Source of the DNA: an uncultured Prevotellaceae bacterium
GTDB taxonomy: Bacteria; Bacteroidota; Bacteroidia; Bacteroidales; Bacteroidaceae
Direction of reading: 5' to 3'
DNA: 32,664 nucleotides
Assembly: GCA_937893145.1 (NCBI GenBank)
Contig: CALBJW010000202.1
Location: 1-32,664, forward strand
The notes under the pieces were generated by a model that made no database searches, was not told where the DNA came from, and saw only the letters and a list, made by a program, of their open reading frames with translations. The position numbers and the translations under genes are program-made. Below are positions 26,738 through 32,664 of the stretch, piece by piece (position 1 is the first letter of the stretch; each line of letters begins with the position of its first letter).

Positions 26738-27905
26738 GTTGTAGAAGCTGTCGTTTTGGGCGGTGATTACAACCTAATGAATAATGCACTTGTTAAATCT
26801 TTGTTGTAGAAGCTGTCGTTTTGGGCGGTGATTACAACTATTCAAGTCATAAACAATAAATACATACAGTTGTAGAAGCTGTCGTTTTGGGCGGTGATTA
26901 CAACAAACCAAAAGCTGTCTATTTTCGTGAACTTGTTGTAGAAGCTGTCGTTTTGGGCGGTGATTACAACTTATCATAGATATAGTCTTCCACTTTATTA
27001 GTTGTAGAAGCTGTCGTTTTGGGCGGTGATTACAACAGTTGGTTGAACACCACGATATTGTCTCTAGTTGTAGAAGCTGTCGTTTTGGGCGGTGATTACA
27101 ACTTGTACTGCTCTCCGTTAGGAACGGCTTGTAGTTGTAGAAGCTGTCGTTTTGGGCGGTGATTACAACATTGATCACTTCTCGACGTGTTTTGGCCTGA
27201 TCTGTTGTAGAAGCTGTCGTTTTGGGCGGTGATTACAACTCCAATTCTTCAAGAGTGGGGCTTCAAGGGAAGTTGTAGAAGCTGTCGTTTTGGGCGGTGA
27301 TTACAACTCTTTGTTGTGAAGAGGTCATTGTAGGCTAGTTGTAGAAGCTGTCGTTTTGGGCGGTGATTACAACTACTTCCCAGTATCATCCCAAGTTAAC
27401 AAAGTTGTAGAAGCTGTCGTTTTGGGCGGTGATTACAACTACTACGAAGCTGGTCTTCAAGAATAGTAAGTTGTAGAAGCTGCCGTTTTGGGCGGTGATT
27501 ACAACTACTCCTTTTTATACCTCTTTTTAGCATATGTTGTAGAAGCTGCCGTTTTGGGCGGTGATTACAACAGCATCCACAGGTACTTCAACGCCACCAT
27601 AGTTGTAGAAGCTGCCGTTTTGGGCGGTGATTACAACTATGTACCAATCTCACGAGGACCCATGAATGTTGTAGAAGCTGCCGTTTTGGGCGGTGATTAC
27701 AACCCAACGAACTAATAAACAACTAATAACAACTATGGTTGTAGAAGCTGCCGTTTTGGGCGGTGATTACAACCCGAACTTGATACCCATAGAGTCTGCT
27801 ACCGTTGTAGAAGCTGCCGTTTTGGGTGGTAATCACAACATCTTCGCAGGATTGTGTCCTATCCATTGAGTTGTAGAAGCTCTCGTTTTGGAAAGCGATA
27901 ACAAC
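26738..27905 (+). CRISPR. type VI-B CRISPR array, 18 repeats and 17 spacers
   Basis: Repeats are 36 bases, starting GTTGTAGAAGCTGTCG and ending GGGCGGTGATTACAAC, with a central TTTT. The GTTG start, U-run and CAAC end match known type VI-B repeats. Repeats 1-11 carry GCTGTCG and repeats 12-17 GCTGCCG. Repeat 17 (27804-27839) has three further changes, and repeat 18 (27870-27905) is more divergent (GCTCTCG, then GGAAAGCGATAACAAC). Spacers are mostly 30 bases; spacer 1 is 29, spacers 6, 7, 8 and 15 are 31, 34, 32 and 34. The degenerate right end places the leader on the left, so transcription should run with cas13b. The repeat can fold by pairing GTTGT with ACAAC and GCTGTC with GGGCGGT. No cas1 or cas2 is present, as is usual for VI-B loci. 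No spacer target was recognised inside the window. Confidence 0.97.
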
Positions 27906-27930
27906 ACCATTACTTCACAAAAAAAATCAT

Positions 27931-27970
27931 AGGCACGCCGTCAAAGCAATCATGCAATGACGGCGTGCCT
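27931..27970 (-). terminator. strong hairpin oriented to stop antisense transcription into the array
   Basis: A perfect 13-bp inverted repeat (AGGCACGCCGTCA at 27931-27943 and TGACGGCGTGCCT at 27958-27970) with a 14-base loop. Read on the minus strand it is followed by ATGATTTTTTTT; on the plus strand no T-run follows, though the hairpin itself could still mark the 3' end of the pre-crRNA. Confidence 0.65.
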
Positions 27971-28015
27971 TATGTGTTGTAGGGAACAGAAGGGAGACTT
28001 GATTATATGCTATTT

Positions 28016-28066
28016 CTACAACATGATTATACAAATACTACAACCATGTTGCAGTTTTTCCACAAC
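28016..28066. repeat. three CTACAAC-type heptamers at 22-bp spacing
   Basis: CTACAAC at 28016-28022, CTACAAC at 28038-28044 and CCACAAC at 28060-28066 are spaced exactly 22 bp, about two helical turns, upstream of the 28192 gene. The reverse complement GTTGTAG is the first seven bases of the CRISPR repeat, and a forward GTTGTAG also occurs at 27976-27982. They could be protein-binding sites; function unknown. Confidence 0.5.
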
Positions 28067-28146
28067 ATCCTTTAAATTAACTAAATAAATCGTATCTGTA
28101 AGCAAAAAAGTTGAGGGAGGAAGTAAGAAATGTGAGAAAAAATTTG

Positions 28147-28154
28147 TATCTTTG
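28147..28154 (+). promoter_or_regulatory. -7 promoter box of the 390-residue unknown gene
   Basis: TATCTTTG matches TAnnTTTG, 37 bases before the ATG at 28192. No good -33 element is seen. It implies that the gene is not simply read through from the array. Confidence 0.6.
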
Positions 28155-28191
28155 CGATGTTTTATTATTTTAATTATTTTATCAATAAGAA

Positions 28192-29364
28192 ATGACATAT
28201 ACTACAATCGTCACAAGAGACGAATCAGGTCTTCAGATGATACTTGATGCTGCAAATCTGTTTGAGGAGAAAAAATTCTTAAATGGTTTGCAACAATGCC
28301 GATTTACTATAGAGAAGGTAGTAGATATGACTATTAATGTGAAGGAAATAAGGACTAAGCTGGACCGCGAACATTTAGCTTTGGCAAAATTTGCACTTGT
28401 CTTCAACAAGAAATATGCCACAGAACACAATGAGTGTTTCGATACGGCAGAAAAACTCTTCAGGAAGATAAAAAGCACCATCAGCGGTTCAAAAAAGATA
28501 TACAAAAAGTTCTGCGTGCCTAATAGAAGGCGTATAAAGCAGGAAATGAAATTGGAGAAGTCTGCATTCAAGCTTTCCACTCTAACTAAAAATTATTTGA
28601 GTGGTCAAATGTTTGGATTAGACAGTTATGACGGCTGTGTGCTCACTTTATACAATGAACTTGAAGGATTCTTCTTCGAACTCATCAAATGCCTTGCATT
28701 ATGCCGCTTTGTTATAAACGAGGAAAGGAATATCCGAAACACTCCCGACTGGTGTCGAGAAATTTACAAGGACTGCTACAATACAATGGTGGAAAATAGT
28801 AAAGAACTCATCCGTGTATATAGCAGCCATAAAAAGGTGTCTAAAGATGAATACATGGAGAGAAAAAGAAATGCAAAGTCTCTTGATACTTTCATTTGCG
28901 AGAATTTCCATAAGATGACACTTGCTGAATTCAAGAATTTAGTAATCCTTGATATGGTCGAGAAGGGAGAGAAAGATGGGCTTTCAAAAGTGGAATCTGC
29001 CTTGTGGAATAATAACATCGAGATTGTAAAGAAGGTGAGAACTGTCATTTCACACTTTGACGAACTCGAACCAGAGGGGCAGAAGGGCAAACTGTCGGGT
29101 TATGCTGTTGCAACCTTTATGTCGTGGTGCGGTATTGGAGAAAATGACAACAAGGTAAAAACTTTTGTTGAGGAGTATTTCAACAAGGAATATAAAGGCT
29201 CCTACTCCACTATCCGAACCAACTCGGTCAATACTGCAAAGAACAACATGACTAAAGGTACCAGCACCTTCGATAAAGATAGTTTTGTTAAGAAAATAGA
29301 AGAATTGCTATCTCATTACACAAGAAATACTGAAGACGAACTAAAATTTGCATCTGGCTTTTGA
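28192..29364 (+). CDS. protein of unknown function with two R-X4-H (HEPN-type) motifs, next to the Cas13b array
   Basis: A 390-residue protein that I do not recognise. It is predicted largely helical, lysine- and glutamate-rich, with no signal peptide and no clear membrane segment; the most hydrophobic stretch is GFFFELIKCLALCRFVI near residues 158-175. A basic cluster (NRRRIKQEMK) lies near residue 112. It holds two R-X4-H motifs of the form used by HEPN RNases: RVYSSH (Arg208 to His213) and RTVISH (Arg283 to His288). Neither has the Asn, Asp or His usually found right after the Arg in active HEPN sites. It lies 286 bases after the CRISPR array on the same strand, with its own promoter box and terminator. 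It is much longer than Csx28 and lacks the membrane segments of Csx27. It could be an unlinked passenger gene instead. Confidence 0.6.
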   Translation: MTYTTIVTRDESGLQMILDAANLFEEKKFLNGLQQCRFTIEKVVDMTINVKEIRTKLDREHLALAKFALVFNKKYATEHNECFDTAEKLFRKIKSTISGSKKIYKKFCVPNRRRIKQEMKLEKSAFKLSTLTKNYLSGQMFGLDSYDGCVLTLYNELEGFFFELIKCLALCRFVINEERNIRNTPDWCREIYKDCYNTMVENSKELIRVYSSHKKVSKDEYMERKRNAKSLDTFICENFHKMTLAEFKNLVILDMVEKGEKDGLSKVESALWNNNIEIVKKVRTVISHFDELEPEGQKGKLSGYAVATFMSWCGIGENDNKVKTFVEEYFNKEYKGSYSTIRTNSVNTAKNNMTKGTSTFDKDSFVKKIEELLSHYTRNTEDELKFASGF

Positions 29365-29393
29365 TTTTAAAGCAAAAACAATTATCTGCATAT

Positions 29394-29427
29394 AGGATTG
29401 GCAAATCAATGTCAATCCTATTTTTTT
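29394..29427 (+). terminator. intrinsic terminator after the 390-residue unknown gene
   Basis: AGGATTG (29394-29400) and CAATCCT (29413-29419) form a perfect 7-bp stem with a 12-base loop, followed by A and seven T, 30 bases past the stop codon. Confidence 0.75.
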
Positions 29428-29463
29428 ATGCCAACACAGGGCAAAAATGAGAGAAAAATGACG

Positions 29464-29580
29464 TTTTGATTCAGCAAAACATAAACTTTTGATTTGAAAA
29501 CATACACTTTTGCTCATCCAAATCAAAGTTGAAATCAAAGATTGAAATACAAATCAAAACAAGTGTTTTCTTGAATCAAA
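29464..29580. repeat. iteron-like cluster of AATCAAA / TTTGATT
   Basis: Six copies of AATCAAA or its complement occur in 117 bases: TTTTGATT at 29464 and 29487, then AATCAAA at 29521, 29533, 29552 and 29574. They fill much of the gap (29428-29779) before the RepA-like gene, which otherwise holds the promoter at 29632-29661 and no open reading frame. The sequence is AT-rich, so part of the clustering could be chance. Confidence 0.45.
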
Positions 29581-29631
29581 ACACTACATAACACACTAAA
29601 TATCTGCATTATACATTATCAAAGAAAGTTA

Positions 29632-29661
29632 TTGTCATGTCACGGCAATGCCCTACCTTTG
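29632..29661 (+). promoter_or_regulatory. promoter of the RepA-like gene
   Basis: A -33 TTG (29632-29634) and a -7 TACCTTTG (29654-29661) are separated by 19 bases. The transcript would start near 29667, leaving an untranslated leader of about 110 bases, long for this window. Confidence 0.65.
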
Positions 29662-29736
29662 CACTACCCAACCATCACAGGGCGATGCATGTTGCGGAGT
29701 CCGTTCAGTGTGGTGGGAGGGTCAAGCCGGTAGTGC
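29661..29736 (+). promoter_or_regulatory. structured leader or nested dyads upstream of the RepA-like gene
   Basis: Nested complementary segments are present: GCACTACC (29661-29668) with GGTAGTGC (29729-29736), CCATCACA (29672-29679) with TGTGGTGG (29709-29716, one G-U pair), and GCGA (29682-29685) with TTGC (29692-29695). The outer left arm overlaps the predicted transcript start, so the outer stem may act in DNA rather than RNA; the inner stems could form in the mRNA leader. No known riboswitch class is recognised. Confidence 0.4.
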
Positions 29737-29779
29737 CTATTCTGAACATGGGGAAAACACTGACCGTTTATAAATAAAT

Positions 29780-30964
29780 ATGGGAAATATAATTTCCAAC
29801 ATGAATGGGGTACAAGACAGAGAGACTCCATTAGTAGGTAATCTTGATGCTGATGCCATCATTCGCAGTGCTGCAGAGCAGCCCACTCAGGAGGAGATGG
29901 AGAGGAGGGAGTTGGTAAACAAACTCTTGCAGTATCGTGTGAGTGCGAAGGATGAGTTTCCGCCTGAGGTGTGTTTGCTTGAGGTGGATGGTGTGCCATT
30001 CTTCGCTAAGGGCGATATTCATGCTATCAAGGCGAAGCAGAAGCAGGGTAAGACGAATGCTATCGCTATCATGGTGGCTGCCATTCTCTGTGGCAAGTGG
30101 GGACGCTTGAAGGGCATCCTCGAAGGGGCTAAGGTGCTTGTCATCGACACGGAGCAGAAGAATGCGGATACGCAGCTTGTGTATAACCGCACTCTCGAAC
30201 TTGCTGGTCTGCCTAAGGAGGACATCTATGAGCGTTTCCAGACCTTTGCTTTCCGTGCGCTCGACACAGAACAGAAGCTTAATGCTGTGAAGGCACTCAT
30301 CATGGAGTTCAAGCCAGACATCGTGTTTGTGGATGGTGTGGTAGATCTCATGGGCAACTTCAACGAGGTGGATGACTCGAAGGCTATCATTGAGGAACTG
30401 CTTCGTATGACGACAAAGGAGGTGAGTGGCTTTGATCCTGCCATCGTGTGTGTGCTTCATACCAATAAGGCGGCGGAAGACCACAACATGCGAGGCCATG
30501 CGGGTACTATGCTTGCTCAGAAGGCGGGCAATGTGTTTGAGGTGAAGAAGGACAATCATATCATCACAGTACATAACTCTGACTCTCGCCATCAGGAAGT
30601 GCCAAGTTGGTCGTTCATGTTTGATGCTCAGGGCAATATCATTGATGCTGATGCTGAGCGCAATCGACTTATTGAGGAGGCTCGTGTACAGCGTGTGAAT
30701 AGTGCTGCTCAGAAGGCAGAAAAAACACGAAACGAACGCATCAATAAAGTCAAGAGCGCAATTGTTAATGCTGGTGGAATGATTACTCGTGGTTCACTGA
30801 GGGCAAATATCATTGGCAGCTTTCCTTGTTCTGTTGCCACTGCCAATAGGTTCATTACAGAATGTATCAAAGAAGAGGTATTAGTATATGATAGCAAGAA
30901 CAAACTCGTCGCTTTCAATTATGCTCATGATGCGCAAAGCAATGAGCCGACTTTACCAATCTAA
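29780..30964 (+). CDS. RepA-like AAA-family ATPase of a mobile element
   Basis: A 394-residue protein with a Walker A-like loop KAKQKQGKT (84-92) and a Walker B strand IVFVDGVVDL with Asp185, plus the IDTEQ segment (122-126) typical of RecA-fold ATPases of the RepA/AAA_25 group. This group includes hexameric replicative helicases of plasmids. The last 80 residues contain a helical region (EKTRNERINKVKSAIVNAGGMITRGSLRANI) that resembles a winged-helix DNA-binding domain. In Bacteroidota such genes are common on integrative and conjugative elements, often beside a DUF6371 gene as here. It is preceded by its own promoter and an iteron-like cluster. Helicase loading or unwinding at an element origin is the inferred role. 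Confidence 0.8.
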   Translation: MGNIISNMNGVQDRETPLVGNLDADAIIRSAAEQPTQEEMERRELVNKLLQYRVSAKDEFPPEVCLLEVDGVPFFAKGDIHAIKAKQKQGKTNAIAIMVAAILCGKWGRLKGILEGAKVLVIDTEQKNADTQLVYNRTLELAGLPKEDIYERFQTFAFRALDTEQKLNAVKALIMEFKPDIVFVDGVVDLMGNFNEVDDSKAIIEELLRMTTKEVSGFDPAIVCVLHTNKAAEDHNMRGHAGTMLAQKAGNVFEVKKDNHIITVHNSDSRHQEVPSWSFMFDAQGNIIDADAERNRLIEEARVQRVNSAAQKAEKTRNERINKVKSAIVNAGGMITRGSLRANIIGSFPCSVATANRFITECIKEEVLVYDSKNKLVAFNYAHDAQSNEPTLPI

Positions 30965-30991
30965 TACTCACCCGAGATAAGATTAAATCAT

Positions 30992-31038
30992 GCTCATCCG
31001 CTCATTCGCCTATATATGTAGGCGATGAGCGAGTGAGC
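30992..31038 (+). other. long hairpin between the RepA-like and DUF6371 genes
   Basis: GCTCA..CGCTCAT.CGCCTA at 30992-31012 pairs with 31019-31038, giving about 18 paired bases with one two-base mismatch and one bulge around a 6-base loop. No T-run follows. It may adjust the relative expression of the two genes or mark an mRNA processing site. Confidence 0.6.
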
Positions 31039-31069
31039 AGAAAATCTCGCAAAAATCTTTAATTTTGAT

Positions 31070-32143
31070 ATGGAATACAGATATATTCTTGAACCCTACA
31101 AGTCTGGTGCAGCAAATAAGTACGAATGTCCCCATTGTGGCAAACGCAAGTGTTTCACTCGTTACATTGACACAGAGACGGGCAATCACATTGATGATGC
31201 TGTAGGCAGATGCGACCATGAGCAAAGTTGTGGGTATCATTACACCCCGAAGGACTACTTCCATGACCATCCAAAGGAGAATGACTGGCAGCATGAGCGA
31301 AAGCCTTTTGCTGCATTAAAGCCAAAGAAGGTTGAACCTGTCAAGCCGAAGAATCCTGGCACAATTGACAAGTCGTACATGACGAGGAGTCATAGCCGAC
31401 AGTCGCAGTTTATGCAGTGGCTTGCAAGTCTTGGTTTTGATGCCGAAAGCATTGACCGTGTGTTTGAGGACTACATGCTCGGTGCTACTCGTGATGGTGG
31501 CGTCATCTTCTGGCAGATAGACCGCAAGGGACTGGTTCGCACAGGAAAAGTGATGCACTACTGGAGTGATGGTCACAGAATCAGAGACAATGAGGACTAT
31601 GCGAAATTCTTGGGAGTGCCATACTCTGAACGCATCCCCCATCCTTCTTTCTTCATACATACGATGTTGCAGAAGCAGAAGGTGCTTACGAGCGATTGGC
31701 AGCTCACACAGTGCCTTTTCGGTGAACACCTTATAGATTCTCGCCCAGACGATATTGTGTGCGTTGTAGAGTCGGAAAAGACAGCCATAGTGTGCGCTCT
31801 CTACTATCCTCAGTTCGTATGGCTGGCATCGGGAGGCAGCAATGGTCTCAACAAGTGGAAACTCGCCCCTCTTCGTGGTCGTCGTGTCATTGTCTATCCC
31901 GACAGCGGTGAACTGAAACTCTGGACTGAGAAGATGGCAGAAACGGAAGGCATCAACTACTCCATTGTCGCTGACCTTGAAGGGTGTGAACACAACACCG
32001 ACATTGCCGACTTGCTTCTTGCTCAGCGCAAGGCAACGAAACCAATCGCCACTGCAAGCAAATCGACCTTTCAACTCGAAGAAGAAAGGCAAACGATTGA
32101 TGACGAACTATTTACCATCAACCCAGAACCATGTCCTTTCTAA
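31070..32143 (+). CDS. DUF6371 protein, primase-like with zinc ribbon and TOPRIM-like region
   Basis: A 357-residue protein. The N-terminus has a zinc-ribbon pattern: Cys20 and Cys23 (CPHC), then Cys48 and Cys54 (CDHEQSC). The C-terminal half has a TOPRIM-like order: VCVVESEKTAIVCALYYP with a conserved Glu, a GGSNGLNKWKL turn, then RRVIVYPDSGE with the acidic pair. These parts are found in primases of plasmids and phages, so priming of DNA replication is a reasonable inference. It follows the RepA-like ATPase on the same strand after 105 bases and would act with it. Stop at 32141-32143. No further gene is seen before the window ends. Confidence 0.72.
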   Translation: MEYRYILEPYKSGAANKYECPHCGKRKCFTRYIDTETGNHIDDAVGRCDHEQSCGYHYTPKDYFHDHPKENDWQHERKPFAALKPKKVEPVKPKNPGTIDKSYMTRSHSRQSQFMQWLASLGFDAESIDRVFEDYMLGATRDGGVIFWQIDRKGLVRTGKVMHYWSDGHRIRDNEDYAKFLGVPYSERIPHPSFFIHTMLQKQKVLTSDWQLTQCLFGEHLIDSRPDDIVCVVESEKTAIVCALYYPQFVWLASGGSNGLNKWKLAPLRGRRVIVYPDSGELKLWTEKMAETEGINYSIVADLEGCEHNTDIADLLLAQRKATKPIATASKSTFQLEEERQTIDDELFTINPEPCPF

Positions 32144-32151
32144 GCATAAAG

Positions 32152-32201
32152 TGAACGATAAATCAATCACAGGTGTCTGACACTTGTGATTGAACGATAA
32201 A
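32152..32201. repeat. dyad flanked by direct repeats in the gene-free region after DUF6371
   Basis: A near-perfect 15-bp inverted repeat (TCAATCACAGGTGTC at 32163-32177 and GACACTTGTGATTGA at 32179-32193, one mismatch pair) around a single base is flanked by the direct repeat TGAACGATAAA at 32152-32162 and 32191-32201. This is a plausible protein-binding or origin site of the mobile element. A one-base loop makes a simple RNA terminator unlikely. Confidence 0.6.
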
Positions 32202-32265
32202 ATATTCGTAAGTTGGAGATGAACCACAGGACGATTTCACAAATAAAATAACACAAAACACCTCA

Positions 32266-32530
32266 AAAGGGCATTTTTAAGGGCGTTTTGCAAATTAACG
32301 CCCTTTGACAAAGGACTGAATTACAAATGTATAGCTAAATGGAAGGGCATTTCCCACTTTTAGTGGATAAAACCCTTCCTATACCTACCCACACACGCAC
32401 ACACATAAAAGGGTTTATAGTATATATATGCCCTTTTCGCCCTCAGTACACCCTAAAACCCTAATTACTAACGGTTTGCAAACGGGCGTTTGGTTTTCGA
32501 AACGCCCTGTCAAACGCCCTTTTCGCCCTG
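32266..32530. repeat. cluster of GGGCGTTT / AAACGCCC motifs
   Basis: The motif GGGC(G/A)TTT or its complement recurs about eight times, including inverted pairs AAGGGCGTT/AACGCCCTT (32279-32287 and 32297-32305) and GGGCGTTT/AAACGCCC around 32484-32506. The 521 bases from 32144 to 32664 contain no convincing open reading frame; this cluster, the dyad before it and the GC-rich hairpin after it are what the stretch holds. Confidence 0.5.
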
Positions 32531-32547
32531 CTCGACCGCCCCAGAAG

Positions 32548-32577
32548 CCCCCTCCCGACCTCCCCAGGGGGAGGGGG
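32548..32577. other. GC-rich hairpin near the window end
   Basis: CCCCCTCCC (32548-32556) pairs with GGGAGGGGG (32569-32577). The sequence is far more GC-rich than its surroundings and resembles the hairpin at 19491-19521, with GAGGGGGTG in common, which suggests a repeated intergenic element in this genome. Confidence 0.5.
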
Positions 32578-32664
32578 TGCCTCCGAACTGTTAAGGTGAA
32601 TGATAAGAATAGACCCTCCCCCTGCCGCTCTTCCTCAACGGGCTCGGAAGCGTCTGCGACGATA

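Noticed and set aside
26774..27178. Open frame of 134 residues on the minus strand inside the CRISPR array, and one of 75 residues on the plus strand at 27488-27715.
   Set aside because: Both simply read through repeats and spacers, giving a repeated peptide at each repeat. They are products of the array, not genes.
27240..27271. Spacer 8 shares TCCAATTCTTC with the inverted repeat near 19213.
   Set aside because: Eleven matching bases of 32 are too few for a self-targeting spacer and the match does not extend.
29640..29760. GC-richer leader before the RepA-like gene, checked as a possible tRNA or known riboswitch.
   Set aside because: There is no acceptor stem, T-loop or anticodon arm pattern, and no riboswitch class was recognised; only nested dyads remain.
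31060..31067. TAATTTTG, a match to the -7 promoter box just before the DUF6371 gene.
   Set aside because: The transcript would start at or after the ATG at 31070, so it would give no leader; it is probably chance in AT-rich sequence.

Overview
The window looks like a chromosomal segment of a Bacteroidota bacterium, most likely Prevotella or a close relative. Three things suggest this: many genes are preceded by the Bacteroidota promoter signature (a -7 box TAnnTTTG, sometimes with a -33 TTTG or TTG about 19-20 bases upstream), secreted proteins end in short C-terminal domains like those of Prevotella exported enzymes, and there is a type VI-B CRISPR system with a Cas13b effector, a family found almost only in Bacteroidota. 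No rRNA or tRNA gene was seen.

Bases 1-19140 are ordinary host genes. Two adjacent POT-family peptide transporters (the first cut by the window edge) converge on a secreted GH98 glycosidase read from the minus strand. The junction holds five 22-bp tandem repeats between two opposed terminator hairpins. A plus-strand block follows: pyrF, an HD-domain phosphohydrolase, a solitary DNA methyltransferase, a secreted GH2 enzyme and uvrA, with gaps of 55, 20, 15 and -1 bases. A secreted M64 metallopeptidase and a large secreted GH128-like enzyme come next.

Bases 19141-21575 look like an inserted cassette. A divergent hipBA toxin-antitoxin pair lies between the intact 3' end of the GH128-like gene and a second, internally deleted copy of the same 3' end, which is followed by a strong terminator. 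Two identical 12-bp operator candidates, 42 bp apart, bracket the hipBA promoter.

Bases 21576-29430 form a defence region: a DUF4365 putative nuclease, two tandem 109-bp repeats that may encode a small minus-strand RNA, Cas13b (1155 aa, both HEPN motifs intact), an 18-repeat CRISPR array transcribed in the same direction, and a 390-aa protein of unknown function with its own promoter and terminator. I see no csx27 or csx28 gene and no cas1 or cas2. The 390-aa protein carries two R-X4-H motifs of the HEPN type and is the best candidate in the window for an undescribed accessory factor of the Cas13b system.

From about 29430 to the end the sequence looks like the replication module of a mobile element: an iteron-like cluster, a RepA-like AAA ATPase, a DUF6371 primase-like protein with zinc-ribbon and TOPRIM-like parts, and a gene-free region with a large dyad, direct repeats and repeated GGGCGTTT motifs. 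The element appears to continue beyond the window.
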